In this document: piece after piece, positions 43,175-51,765 of the stretch
Position numbering within the stretch: the first letter of the stretch is position 1
Layout: each line of letters opens with the position of its first letter
Assembly: GCF_001514145.1 (NCBI RefSeq)
Contig: NZ_KQ948656.1
Coordinates: 558,001-622,000, forward strand
Reading direction: 5' to 3'
From: Streptomyces canus
GTDB lineage: Bacteria > Actinomycetota > Actinomycetes > Streptomycetales > Streptomycetaceae
DNA length: 64,000 bases
The notes under the pieces: generated by a model
Told to the model about the DNA's origin: nothing
Seen by the model: only the letters and a program-made list of their open reading frames with translations
Database searches by the model: none
Position numbers and translations under genes: made by a program

Positions 43175-43932
43175 ACACGCGCGAGGGACCGTCGTACGAG
43201 ACGCTGTCCGTCGAGGAGCACACGGACCGGGTGGTCGTCACCCTGCGGCGGCCCGGCGCCCGCAACGCCATCAACGGCCGCATGATCGCCGAACTGCACC
43301 GCGTGTGCGAGGAGTTGGAGCGCACCCCGAAACTCCTCCTGCTCACCGGCCACGACGGAGTCTTCGCCGGCGGGGCCGACATCGGCGAACTGCGGCGGCG
43401 CGGCCGGAACGAGGCGCTGGAGGGCATCAACAGCCGCCTGTTCGAACGGGTACGCAGGCTGCCCCTGCCCACCGTTGCGGCCGTGCCCGGCTGGGCGCTC
43501 GGCGGCGGTGCCGAGTTGGCGTACGCCTGCGATCTCAGGATCGCCGGGACGGACGCCGTCTTCGGCAACCCCGAACCGGGCCTCGGCATCCTCGCCGGCG
43601 CCGGTGCGTGCTGGCGGCTGCGCGAGCTGGTGGGCGAGTCGGTGGCCAAGCAGGTCCTGCTCGCCGGCCGCACTCTCGACGCCCCCGCGGCCCTCGCCTG
43701 CGGGCTGGTCATGGACGTCGTACCGACCGGCCGGCTGGTCGCCGAGGCGCACGCGCTGCTCGACCGGATGGCCCGCTCCTCGGCACTCGCGCTGCGGCTC
43801 ACGAAGCTCGTCACGGACGCCTCGGGGGCTCATCCCGTGGCCGACGACCTCGCCCAGGCCGTGCTCTTCGAGAGCCCCGACAAACAGGAGCGCATGACGC
43901 GCTTCCTGGAGAAGAAGGGAGGCCGGGCATGA
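43171..43932 (+). CDS. paaF: Enoyl-CoA hydratase (PaaF-like)
   Basis: 253-aa crotonase. RNAINGRMIAELHRVCEELE opens the fold, GGADIGELRRRG supplies the first oxyanion-hole Gly, and PGWALGGGAELAYACDLRIAG the second. GNPEPGLGILAGAG carries a Glu at the hydratase catalytic position, while the second catalytic Glu position is less clear. PaaF hydrates 2,3-dehydroadipyl-CoA, fitting the adjacent paaH and paaJ. ATGA overlaps join it to both neighbours. With two crotonases in the operon, assignment of F and G rests on motif comparison. Confidence 0.78.
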   Translation: MNTREGPSYETLSVEEHTDRVVVTLRRPGARNAINGRMIAELHRVCEELERTPKLLLLTGHDGVFAGGADIGELRRRGRNEALEGINSRLFERVRRLPLPTVAAVPGWALGGGAELAYACDLRIAGTDAVFGNPEPGLGILAGAGACWRLRELVGESVAKQVLLAGRTLDAPAALACGLVMDVVPTGRLVAEAHALLDRMARSSALALRLTKLVTDASGAHPVADDLAQAVLFESPDKQERMTRFLEKKGGRA

Positions 43933-44792
43933 CCCCGGCAGCAGCACCCCCCGTGGTGGGGGTCATCGGCGGCGGTCGCATGGGCGCCGGAATCGCCCAG
44001 TCCTTCGCGGCCGCCGGATCACGTGTGGTCGTGGTGGAGCGTGACGAATCCGCGGCGGCCGCGGCAATTCAGAGGGTGACCAGGGGACTTCGGCAGGCGG
44101 CCGAGCGCGGGACGCTCGCCGGGCCGCCGGACCTCGAAGTGCCGCACCGCGTCGTGGTCGCCTCCTCGATCGCCGAACTGCCCCACGACACCGACCTGGT
44201 CGTCGAGGCCGTCTTCGAAGACGCCGCTCTCAAGGCCGAGTTGCTCGCCGCCGCCGAGGACGTGGTGCACGACGGATGCGTGCTGGCCAGCAACACCAGC
44301 GCCCTGTCCGTCACCGAACTCGCGGCGGTGCTGCGGAGCCCCGGGCGGTTCCTGGGGATGCACTTCTTCAACCCCGTGCCCGTCTCCGCCCTCGTCGAAC
44401 TGGTCCTGGCCCCCGACACGACCGAGGCGACCCGGGCCGCGGCGATCCGCTGGACGCACGCCCTCGGCAAACAGGACGTCGTCGTCAGGGACTCGCCCGG
44501 GTTCGCCAGCAGTCGCCTGGGCCTCGCCCTCGGTCTCGAGGCGATCCGCATGGTCGAGGAAGGCGTCGCCGACCCGGAGGCCGTCGACACGGCCATGCGC
44601 CTCGGCTACCGGCACCCGATGGGCCCGCTACGGCTGACGGACGTGGTGGGACTCGACGTACGCCTCGCCATCGCGGAGCACCTGCACACGATGCTCGGCG
44701 AACGGTTCGCGCCGCCGCGACTGCTGCGGGAGAAAGTCGCCCGCGGTGAGCTGGGCCGCAAGACCGGTCAGGGGTTCTACCGATGGCAGTGA
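43929..44792 (+). CDS. paaH: 3-hydroxyacyl-CoA dehydrogenase (PaaH-like)
   Basis: 287-aa NAD-dependent enzyme oxidising 3-hydroxyadipyl-CoA. VVGVIGGGRMGAGIAQSFAAAG binds NAD; VVEAVFEDAALKAELL and ASNTSALSVTELA are typical; GMHFFNPVPVSALVELV contains the catalytic His. RDSPGFASSRLGLALGLEAIRMVEEGVADPEAVD and GLDVRLAIAEHLH form the C-terminal dimer domain. The single-domain size fits PaaH or FadB2-type enzymes. Overlaps the enoyl-CoA hydratase genes on both sides. Confidence 0.88.
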   Translation: MTPAAAPPVVGVIGGGRMGAGIAQSFAAAGSRVVVVERDESAAAAAIQRVTRGLRQAAERGTLAGPPDLEVPHRVVVASSIAELPHDTDLVVEAVFEDAALKAELLAAAEDVVHDGCVLASNTSALSVTELAAVLRSPGRFLGMHFFNPVPVSALVELVLAPDTTEATRAAAIRWTHALGKQDVVVRDSPGFASSRLGLALGLEAIRMVEEGVADPEAVDTAMRLGYRHPMGPLRLTDVVGLDVRLAIAEHLHTMLGERFAPPRLLREKVARGELGRKTGQGFYRWQ

Positions 44793-45619
44793 GCGAACGA
44801 CCGCGGGCATCGGGCGAAAGCCCCGCCTCGCACGGCGTGTCGTACGAGGTCACCGACACCGTCGCCGTGATCGAACTGCGCGGACGCACCAGTGGCAACG
44901 CGCTCGACGCACACCTGCGTGGCGCCCTCCTCATGGCCGCCCGGCGGCTGACCACGGACGCCCGGCGCGACGTGCGGGCGGCACTGATCACCGCTCGCGG
45001 CCGGCACTTCTGCGTCGGCCAGGACCTCAAGGAACACGCCCACCTGCTGAAGGCCTCGCCCGCCACCGCGTTCGCCAACATCCCCGACCACTACAACCCG
45101 CTGGTCAAGGAGCTGCACGCGCTACCGATCCCGCTCGTCGTCGCGGTCGAGGGCTCCTGTGTCGGCGCCGGACTGGGCCTCGCGCTCTGCGCCGACATAC
45201 GTGTGGCGGCCGAGGGCGCCCGCTTCGCCACCGCGTTCGGCGGTGTCGCTCTCGCCTCGGACTCGGGCGTGGCCCGCGCCCTGTCCCGGCAGCTGGGCCC
45301 CTCCCGCACCGCCGGGCTCATGCTGCTCGGCGACACCTTCTCCGCGCGGGACGCCGAGCAGTGGGGGCTGGTGCACCGCGTCGTGGCGGACGGCTCGGCC
45401 GCCGCCGAGGGCGTGGCCCTGGCCCGCGCACTGGCCGCCGGGCCCACCGCCGCGCACCGGGAGACCAAGGCGCTGCTGCGGTCGGCGGCCACCACCGCCC
45501 TGCCGGCGGCGCTGGAACGCGAGTCCGTCGTCCAGCGGCGGCTCGGCGGCACCGACGACCACCACGAGGCCGTCACCGCCTTCCTCGAACGGCGAGGCCC
45601 GGTCTTCCGTGGCCGCTGA
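44783..45619 (+). CDS. paaG: Enoyl-CoA hydratase/isomerase family, PaaG-like
   Basis: 278-aa crotonase. [15 protein letters not shown] resembles the GFCAGQDL motif of PaaG, which isomerises ring-1,2-epoxyphenylacetyl-CoA to oxepin-CoA. The second oxyanion motif is [22 protein letters not shown]. The position immediately before paaABCDE supports this. It starts within the end of paaH (10-base overlap). 28 bases and a strong AAGGAG site follow before paaA. Confidence 0.78.
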   Translation: MAVSERPRASGESPASHGVSYEVTDTVAVIELRGRTSGNALDAHLRGALLMAARRLTTDARRDVRAALITARGRHFCVGQDLKEHAHLLKASPATAFANIPDHYNPLVKELHALPIPLVVAVEGSCVGAGLGLALCADIRVAAEGARFATAFGGVALASDSGVARALSRQLGPSRTAGLMLLGDTFSARDAEQWGLVHRVVADGSAAAEGVALARALAAGPTAAHRETKALLRSAATTALPAALERESVVQRRLGGTDDHHEAVTAFLERRGPVFRGR

Positions 45620-45647
45620 CTGCCCGTCCCCCCTGAAAGGAGCACCA

Positions 45648-46607
45648 ATGCAAGAAACACCCGCCTCCATGAACACGTCCGTGTTCGAGGACACCATTGC
45701 CCGTGACCAGCGCATCGAACCCCGCGACTGGATGCCCGACGCCTACCGGGCCACGCTCGTCCGGCAGATCGCCCAGCACGCCCACTCCGAGATCATCGGC
45801 ATGCAGCCGGAGGGCGAGTGGATCACCCGGGCGCCCTCGCTGCGCCGCAAGGCGATCCTCTTCGCCAAGGTGCAGGACGAGGCGGGGCACGGGCTCTATC
45901 TCTACTCGGCGGCCGAGACCCTCGGCGCCGACCGCACCGACATGACGGAGCGGTTGATCGACGGCCGCCAGAAGTACTCCTCGATCTTCAACTACCCCAC
46001 CCGCACCTTCGCCGACGTCGGAGTGATCGGCTGGTTCGTGGACGGGGCGGCCATCTGCAACCAGGTCCCGCTGTGCCGCACCTCGTACGGCCCCTACGGG
46101 CGCGCCATGGTCCGCGTCTGCAAGGAGGAGTCCTTCCACCAACGGCAGGGCTACGAACTGCTGCTGACCATGATGCGCGGCACCGACGAACAGCGCGCCA
46201 TGGTGCAGGACGCCGTGGACCGCTGGTGGTGGCCGTCCCTGATGATGTTCGGCCCGCCCGACGACGACTCCCCCAACTCGGCGCGGTCCATGGCCTGGGG
46301 GATCAAGCGGCACTCCAACGACGTCCTGCGGCAGCGCTTCGTCGACATGACCGTCCCGCAGGCCGAGAAGCTGGGCGTCACCCTGCCCGACCCGGGCCTG
46401 CGGTGGAACGAGGAGCGCGGCCACCACGACTTCTCCGCCCCCGACTGGGACGAGCTGAAGCGGGTCGTCTCCGGTGACGGACCGTGCAACGCCGAGCGGA
46501 TCGCCCGTCGCCGGGCCGCGCACGAGGAGGGCGCCTGGGTACGGCGGGCCGCCGCCGCGCACGCCGCAAAGCGCACCGCCCGGTCACGGCGAGGAGCGGC
46601 GGCATGA
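45648..46607 (+). CDS. paaA: Phenylacetyl-CoA epoxidase subunit PaaA (catalytic di-iron)
   Basis: 319-aa catalytic subunit of the multicomponent oxygenase that epoxidises the ring of phenylacetyl-Co[18 protein letters not shown] and [16 protein letters not shown] are the paired EXXH iron-ligand motifs; [20 protein letters not shown] and [15 protein letters not shown] are typical of PaaA. A basic C-terminal tail ends the protein. GAAAGGAGCACCA precedes ATG 45648. Its stop overlaps the paaB start. Confidence 0.96.
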   Translation: MQETPASMNTSVFEDTIARDQRIEPRDWMPDAYRATLVRQIAQHAHSEIIGMQPEGEWITRAPSLRRKAILFAKVQDEAGHGLYLYSAAETLGADRTDMTERLIDGRQKYSSIFNYPTRTFADVGVIGWFVDGAAICNQVPLCRTSYGPYGRAMVRVCKEESFHQRQGYELLLTMMRGTDEQRAMVQDAVDRWWWPSLMMFGPPDDDSPNSARSMAWGIKRHSNDVLRQRFVDMTVPQAEKLGVTLPDPGLRWNEERGHHDFSAPDWDELKRVVSGDGPCNAERIARRRAAHEEGAWVRRAAAAHAAKRTARSRRGAAA

Positions 46608-46900
46608 GCCCGACGAGCAAGGCCGAATGGCCGCTGTACGAGGTGTTCGTGCGCGGCAAGCGCGGGCTCAACCACGTCCACGTCGGCTCCCTGCGCGCCG
46701 CCGACGACGACATGGCGCTGCTGCACGCCCGCGATCTCTACACCCGGCGCAACGAGGGTGTGAGCATCTGGGCCGTGCGCTCGGACACCATCGCCGCCTC
46801 CGCGCCCGACGAGAAGGATCCCTTCTTCGCGCCGAGCGGCGACAAGGTCTACCGGCACCCCACCTTCTACGACATCCCCGACGACGTCCCCCACATCTAG
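46604..46900 (+). CDS. paaB: Phenylacetyl-CoA epoxidase subunit PaaB
   Basis: 98-aa small subunit that bridges PaaA-PaaC heterodimers into the active assembly. [41 protein letters not shown] and [10 protein letters not shown] are diagnostic. ATGA overlap with paaA; 30 bases to paaC. Confidence 0.95.
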   Translation: MSPTSKAEWPLYEVFVRGKRGLNHVHVGSLRAADDDMALLHARDLYTRRNEGVSIWAVRSDTIAASAPDEKDPFFAPSGDKVYRHPTFYDIPDDVPHI

Positions 46901-46930
46901 GGACCATCCCGGAACCTTTAGGAGCAGCGC

Positions 46931-47794
46931 ATGACCGACGAGGACCTGTACGTCGACGGCGACGGCGCGCGGTGGGCATTCGGCACCGGGTTCACCGACC
47001 CGCTGCACGGGATCGACCAGACGGTGCCCGACGGAGTCGACGCGGAAGACCTGGCCGCCTGCTGTCTGGCGCTCGGCGACGATGCCCTGGTGTCCGCGCA
47101 ACGGCTGGCCGAATGGTGCACCCGCGCCCCGGAGTTGGAGGAGGAGCTGGCGCTGGCCAACATCGGACTCGACCTCCTCGGCCAGGCACGTCTGCTGTAC
47201 GCCAGGGCGGGCCGGGCCGACGGCACGGGCCATGGCGAGGACGCGTACGCCTACTTCCGCGACCCGGAGGACTTCCGCAACATACGCCTCGCCGAACTCC
47301 CGGGCGGTGACTTCGCGTTCACCGTCGCTCGCCTGCTGGTGCTGTCCGTCTGGCGGCTGGCCGTGTGCGAGGCGCTCGCCACCGCACCCGACCCGGTGCT
47401 GGCCGCGATCGCCGCGAAGAGTGTGAAGGAGCTGGCCTATCACCGCCGTTGGGCCGCGGAGTGGACGGTACGGCTCGGTGACGGCACCGAGGAGTCCGCC
47501 GCCCGGATGCGGGCCGCGCTGGACGAACTCGCCCCCTGGCTGGACGAGTTGCTGTCGGACAGTACGGCCGCGCGCCTCGGCGCCGAACCGGCCGCCGTAG
47601 CCGCGCGGACCCGCCTCGAGCTGTTCCACGTGCTGGCCGATGCCGGGCTGAATCGCTCCACCGACGTGTCCCCGCTCGACACGTCGGCGTTCCTCCCGGG
47701 CTCCGGGAGGAACGGACAGCACACCCCGCACCTGGCGCCCCTCCTCGCCGAACTGCAGAGCGTGGCCCGCGCCCACCCGGACGCGTCGTGGTGA
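46931..47794 (+). CDS. paaC: Phenylacetyl-CoA epoxidase subunit PaaC
   Basis: 287-aa structural subunit with the ferritin-like fold of PaaA but without a full iron site. LAEWCTRAPELEEELALANIGLDLLGQARLLYARAG, GEDAYAYFRDPEDFRNIRLAELPGGDFAFTVARLL and KELAYHRRWAAEWTVRLGDGTEES are typical. TTTAGGAGCAGCGC precedes ATG 46931. It binds substrate with PaaA. Its end overlaps paaD by 7 bases. Confidence 0.95.
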   Translation: MTDEDLYVDGDGARWAFGTGFTDPLHGIDQTVPDGVDAEDLAACCLALGDDALVSAQRLAEWCTRAPELEEELALANIGLDLLGQARLLYARAGRADGTGHGEDAYAYFRDPEDFRNIRLAELPGGDFAFTVARLLVLSVWRLAVCEALATAPDPVLAAIAAKSVKELAYHRRWAAEWTVRLGDGTEESAARMRAALDELAPWLDELLSDSTAARLGAEPAAVAARTRLELFHVLADAGLNRSTDVSPLDTSAFLPGSGRNGQHTPHLAPLLAELQSVARAHPDASW

Positions 47795-48306
47795 CGGCGT
47801 CCGCGGAGCGGGCGTCGCGGATCGCCGCGGAGGTTCCCGATCCCGAGCTGCCGATGGTGACGCTCGCCGACCTCGGGGTGCTGCACGGCGTCGAGGTGAC
47901 GCCGGAGGGCACCGTCGTCGTACGGCTCGCCCCGACGTACGCGGGGTGTCCCGCCATGGCCGAGATGCGTGCCGAGGTGGCGGCCCGGCTGCGGGCGGCC
48001 GGCTTCGCCGACGTGCGGGTGGTCACGGTGCTCGACCCGCCGTGGACCACCGACCGGATCACCGACGAGGGCCGCCGCAAGCTGGCGGAGCACGGCATCG
48101 CGCCGCCCGGCCCACGCAACGCCCCCGGTCGGGGGCGGGCCCGGACCTGGCTGAGCCTCTCCACGGAGCCGCCCGACGTCCCCTGCCCGCGCTGCGCCTC
48201 GGCCGACACCGAGGAGATCTCGCACTTCGCCGCCACCGCCTGCACGGCACTCCGTCGCTGCCGCACGTGTCTGGAACCATTCCCCCACGTCAAGGACCTG
48301 CCATGA
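47788..48306 (+). CDS. paaD: Epoxidase maturation factor PaaD
   Basis: 172-aa MIP18/SufT-family protein required for epoxidase activity, probably in Fe-S delivery to PaaE. The N-terminal half has VPDPELPMVTLADLGVLHGVEV and APTYAGCPAM; VLDPPWTTDRITDEGRRKL follows. The C-terminal part has a four-Cys cluster motif (PCPRC ... ACTALRRCRTC). GTG 47788 or GTG 47791 may start it; both lie within the end of paaC. Confidence 0.93.
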   Translation: MVTASAERASRIAAEVPDPELPMVTLADLGVLHGVEVTPEGTVVVRLAPTYAGCPAMAEMRAEVAARLRAAGFADVRVVTVLDPPWTTDRITDEGRRKLAEHGIAPPGPRNAPGRGRARTWLSLSTEPPDVPCPRCASADTEEISHFAATACTALRRCRTCLEPFPHVKDLP

Positions 48307-49406
48307 CCTCGTCCCCCGTTCGGCTCCGCCGTCGCCCCGCCTTCCATGCCCTGCGGGTGTCCGCCGTGGAATCGCTGTGCGCCGACGCGGCCGCCCTCAC
48401 CTTCGACGTCCCCGACCGCCTGGCCTCGGAGTTCGCGTTCCGGCCCGGTCAGTGCCTCACCGTGCGCCGCGAGATCGACGGTCGCGACGAACGGCGCTCG
48501 TACTCGATCTGCTCACCGGCCGGTACGGCGCCGCGCATCGGCGTTCGCGTGGTACCGGGCGGCCTGTTCTCCTCCTGGCTCGTGCACGACGTACGCCCCG
48601 GGGACACGGTGGAGGTCATGGCCCCGGCCGGTGCGTTCACGCCGGATCCGACGCATACCGGCGGCTTCGGCCACCAGGTCCTCGTCGCCGCCGGATCCGG
48701 CGTCACGCCGATGCTGTCCATCGCCACGTCCGTCCTCGCCGCGGACGAGGACGCGCGCGTCACACTCCTGTACGGCAACCGGCGCACCGGCACCGTGATG
48801 TTCGCGGACGAACTCGCCGACCTGAAGGACCGGTACCCGGCCCGTTTCCAGCTCGCCCACGTCCTGTCCCGCGAGCCGCGCGAGGCCGAGTTGCTCTCCG
48901 GCCGCCTCGACACCGCGCGGCTCACCGCACTGCTGGACGCTCTCCTCGACATCCGGGTGGTCACCCACTGGTGGCTGTGCGGCCCGCACGGCCTGGTGCG
49001 CGACACCCGCGCGCTGCTGACCGGACTCGGCGTCCCGGCGGACCGTGTCCACCAGGAACTGTTCCACACCGACGAGGAACCACCCGAGGCGACCACCGCC
49101 GACCTCGAGGACACCACCGACCGACGGCCCGGGAGCGAGGTCACCGTGGTCCTTGACGGGCGGGCGACCACGTTCACCGCGCCCCGCCACCGCAGCATCC
49201 TCGACGGTGCCCAACAGGCCCGGTCCGACCTGCCGTTCGCGTGCAAGGGCGGCGTCTGCGGAACCTGCCGGGCCCTCGTCACCGACGGCGACGCCGACAT
49301 GCGCCGCAACTACGCCCTGGAACCAGCCGAGGTCTCCGCGGGCTATGTCCTCACCTGCCAGACCTATGCCGCCTCCGAGACCCTCACCGTCGACTTCGAC
49401 AGCTGA
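48303..49406 (+). CDS. paaE: Phenylacetyl-CoA epoxidase reductase PaaE
   Basis: 367-aa electron-transfer component passing electrons from NADPH to PaaA. FNR-type FAD domain (RSYSICSPAG, FSSWLVHDVRPGDTVEVMAPAGAF), NAD(P) domain (AAGSGVTPMLSIATSVL, WLCGPHGLV) and a C-terminal plant-type ferredoxin domain. The 2Fe-2S ligands are CKGGVCGTC near residues 314-322 and a last Cys near 352 (TCQTY). ATGA overlap with paaD. Last gene of the operon. Confidence 0.94.
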   Translation: MTSSPVRLRRRPAFHALRVSAVESLCADAAALTFDVPDRLASEFAFRPGQCLTVRREIDGRDERRSYSICSPAGTAPRIGVRVVPGGLFSSWLVHDVRPGDTVEVMAPAGAFTPDPTHTGGFGHQVLVAAGSGVTPMLSIATSVLAADEDARVTLLYGNRRTGTVMFADELADLKDRYPARFQLAHVLSREPREAELLSGRLDTARLTALLDALLDIRVVTHWWLCGPHGLVRDTRALLTGLGVPADRVHQELFHTDEEPPEATTADLEDTTDRRPGSEVTVVLDGRATTFTAPRHRSILDGAQQARSDLPFACKGGVCGTCRALVTDGDADMRRNYALEPAEVSAGYVLTCQTYAASETLTVDFDS

Positions 49407-49478
49407 GCGCCGAGGCCGGACCCGTCGCGGAGGAAGCCCGTACGCTGCACGCCGGCGCGTGACGGAGCGTGGGGCGGG

Positions 49479-49832
49479 TCAGTAGTACTGGACCAGACAG
49501 AATTCGTGCTCTTCGGGATCGGCCATCACGACGACCACACCTTCGTCGTAGTCGTGCCGTTCGCCGGTGAACCGGCCGCCGAGGGCGACGACCTGGGCGA
49601 TGCCCTGGGCGATGTCGTCGACTGCGACGTCGAGGTGCAGACGTACCTTGACGTGCTTCGGCTGGGTCACGGGCTGGAAGTTGAGGCGAGGCTGTGGGTC
49701 GCCGGAACGACCGAGGTAGACCCAGCCGGGCCGGGACGGCGTTCTCGGGCGGTCCAGCAGTGCGCTCCAGAAGCCCGCGATCCGTTCCACGTCCAGGCAG
49801 TCGATGGTCACTCCGATCCAGCGGTTCGTCAT
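49479..49832 (-). CDS. VOC-superfamily (glyoxalase-like) protein
   Basis: 117-aa single-domain vicinal oxygen chelate protein: VTIDCLDVERIAGFWSALLDRP opens, HLDVAVDDIAQGIAQVVALGGRF and VMADPEEHEFCLVQ close the beta-alpha-beta-beta-beta units. His and Glu residues suggest metal-binding capacity. Likely a small detoxifying or sequestration protein; substrate unknown. Its ATG overlaps the stop of the Leu dehydrogenase remnant (ATGA), suggesting it was once the second gene of that operon and may now lack its promoter. Confidence 0.85.
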   Translation of the reverse strand: MTNRWIGVTIDCLDVERIAGFWSALLDRPRTPSRPGWVYLGRSGDPQPRLNFQPVTQPKHVKVRLHLDVAVDDIAQGIAQVVALGGRFTGERHDYDEGVVVVMADPEEHEFCLVQYY

Positions 49833-50482
49833 GTCGTCAGCTCTCCCCGGCGGCCCATGAGAACGCGTTGCCCGGCGAGTTCCCTGGCCGCGGTGGCGGG
49901 TGTGGTCCCGTGGGTCCGGGCCGTGTGGAAGACCTGCCGGAGCGTCGTGGCTATGCCGGAGAGACGCAAGGTCAGCTGTTCCTCGGATTCCCTGCGCAGT
50001 TCGACACCGGTGGCGTGGATGACTCCTCCCGCACTGACGACCACGTCCGGTGCCCAGAGGATGCCGCGTGCGGCGAGGAGACGGGCGGTGTCCGGTTCGT
50101 CGAGCTGGTTGTTGGCCGGGCCGGCGACGGCGGCACACCGCAGCAGCGGCACCGTGCGCGCGGTCAGCAGGCCACCGAGAGCGGCCGGCACGAGGATGTC
50201 GACCTCCGTGGTGAGTGCGTCGTCCGGATCCACCCAGCGCGCGCCCACCTCCTCGGCCAGGCCCCGGGCGGCCGGGTCGATGTCCGTCACGACGAGCCGC
50301 GCGCCGGCCCGGGCCAGGAGCCGGGCCACATGGGTGCCGACCGCACCGAGGCCGATCACCCCGATGGACCGGCCGGCGAGCTCCGGTGAGCCGAAGGCCT
50401 CCTCAGCCACCGCGCCCAGCGCCGCGAGGGTCCCGCGCGCGGTGTGGAAGGAGGAATCGCCGCTGCCACCGTCCTCGCTCTA
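49829..50482 (-). pseudogene. Leucine/phenylalanine dehydrogenase, N-terminus lost
   Basis: The C-terminal NAD domain is intact: GGSGDSSFHTARGTLAALGAV near 50470-50412, then GVIGLGAVGTHVARLLARAGA, DIDPAARGLAEEVGA and AGPANNQLDEPDTARLLAARG up to TGA at 49829. The substrate-binding domain with the catalytic Lys is absent: homology stops at about 50470-50482, where a polymerase fragment on the other strand begins. GTG 50410 could start a 193-aa truncated product, which could not be catalytically active. Confidence 0.75.
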
Positions 50483-50753
50483 CCAGGCCGTCTCCGACCG
50501 GGCCTTCTCCGGCGACCGCGGCCAGGCCAAGCTCGCCGTACTCGGCGCGGTCTACGGCCAGACCTCCGGCGACGGCCTCAAGAGCCTCGCCGCGCTCAGA
50601 CGCCGCTTCCCGAAGGCGGTGGCGTACGTCGACGACGCGGCCCGCGCGGGCGAGGCCTCTACCCCCAACCCAGCAGACCGCGAACCGGGCGGTGACCTGG
50701 ACCCGCGCCCGGTCAAGGCATCCGCACCGCCGGAGAACCTCAGTGGCTGCTGA
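50462..50753 (+). pseudogene. Fragment of a DNA polymerase I-type gene
   Basis: Reads LYQAVSDRAFSGDRGQAKLAVLGAVYGQTSGDGLKSLAALRRRFPKAVAYVDDAARAGE, matching the O-helix-to-palm region of actinobacterial family A DNA polymerase-like (3'-5' exonuclease/polymerase) proteins. Upstream domains are missing and the sequence after about 50655 degenerates. It overlaps the truncated dehydrogenase end head to head, and its tail overlaps the end of the sigma factor gene. Confidence 0.65.
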
Positions 50754-51582
50754 GCATGCCCTCGCGCAGGCGGGTCAGGAGACGGGTGATCAGGCGGGAG
50801 ACGTGCATCTGGGAGACGCCGAGGTGTTCCGCGATCTGGGCCTGGGTGAGTTCCTCGACGAAGCGCCAGTGGATGATCTTGCGGTCGCGTTCGTCGAGTT
50901 CGGCGATCATCGGGGCGAGGGCGTGGAAATCCTCGACCAGACCGAGCGCCGGGTCCTGGTTGCCGATGAAGTCCGCGAGGACACTCTCGCCTTCCTCGCT
51001 GCCGCCGATCGCCGCGTCCAGAGAAGCCGACTTGTAGCCGTTCGAGGCCAGTCGGGCCTCGACGATCTCCTCCTCCGGCAGACTCATCAGCTCGGACAGT
51101 TCCCGGGTGGTCGGCGTCCGGCCCAGTCGGCTGCTCAACTCCTCGCTCGCACGGGCCAGTTGCACGCGGGCCTCCTGCAACCGGCGAGGCACGTGCACGG
51201 CCCAGGAGGTGTCGCGGAAGAACCGCTTGATCTCACCGACTATGTAGGGGACGGCGAAGGAGGTGAACTCCACCTCGCGGGACAGCTCGAACCGGTCGAT
51301 CGCCTTGATCAGGCCGATCATGCCGACCTGGACGATGTCCTCCATCTCCTCCTGGCCACGACTGCGGAACCGGCCGGCCGCGTAACGGACCAGGGAGATG
51401 TTCATCTCGATCAGCGTGTTGCGCGCGTACTGGTAGTCGGGCGTGCCCTCCTCCAGCACCGCGAGCTGCTCGAAGAACAGCTTCGACAACTCCCGCGCGT
51501 CCTTGGGCGCCACCTGGGACGGATCGGTGATCTCCGGCATCGTCACCGTCTGTCCGGCAGTCCGCACGGTCGTCGTCGCCAT
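50740..51582 (-). CDS. SigB/SigF-family RNA polymerase sigma factor
   Basis: 280-aa group 3 sigma factor. Region 2: NTLIEMNISLVRYAAGRFRSRGQEEMEDIVQVGMIGLIKAIDRFE, VEFTSFAVPYIVGEIKRFFRD. Region 3: PRRLQEARVQLARASEELSSRLGRTPTTRELSELM. Region 4: LDERDRKIIHWRFVEELTQAQIAEHLGVSQMHVSRLI. These match the stress and differentiation sigma factors of Streptomyces. GGGAGGGG lies 7 bases before ATG 51582. No anti-sigma or anti-anti-sigma gene adjoins, so its controller is elsewhere. Confidence 0.93.
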   Translation of the reverse strand: MATTTVRTAGQTVTMPEITDPSQVAPKDARELSKLFFEQLAVLEEGTPDYQYARNTLIEMNISLVRYAAGRFRSRGQEEMEDIVQVGMIGLIKAIDRFELSREVEFTSFAVPYIVGEIKRFFRDTSWAVHVPRRLQEARVQLARASEELSSRLGRTPTTRELSELMSLPEEEIVEARLASNGYKSASLDAAIGGSEEGESVLADFIGNQDPALGLVEDFHALAPMIAELDERDRKIIHWRFVEELTQAQIAEHLGVSQMHVSRLITRLLTRLREGMLSSH

Positions 51583-51690
51583 GATGTGCCCCTCCCACTG
51601 TGTCGGTCTCGTGTCAGCCTGCCCGCTGACCGATGATCTTCCGTCTACCCCCGCCTTGAACACGCATGCACGCGAATTTTACGACTGACG

Positions 51691-51726
51691 TGGTCGGGTT
51701 CCGGCGGTCGAGCCGGAACCCGACCA
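51691..51726. terminator. Perfect 15-bp hairpin downstream of the glycosidase operon
   Basis: TGGTCGGGTTCCGGC (51691-51705) pairs exactly with GCCGGAACCCGACCA (51712-51726) over a GGTCGA loop. It is 39 bases past the stop of the GH93-like gene on the minus strand and ends that transcript before the sigma factor gene. Confidence 0.8.
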
Positions 51727-51765
51727 GGTTCCTCCGGTCCTGCCTGGATCTGGGCGGCAGAGGAC

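Noticed and set aside
46900..46931. Possible terminator or missing gene between paaB and paaC
   Set aside because: Only 30 bases with a ribosome site; no stable hairpin, consistent with one operon.
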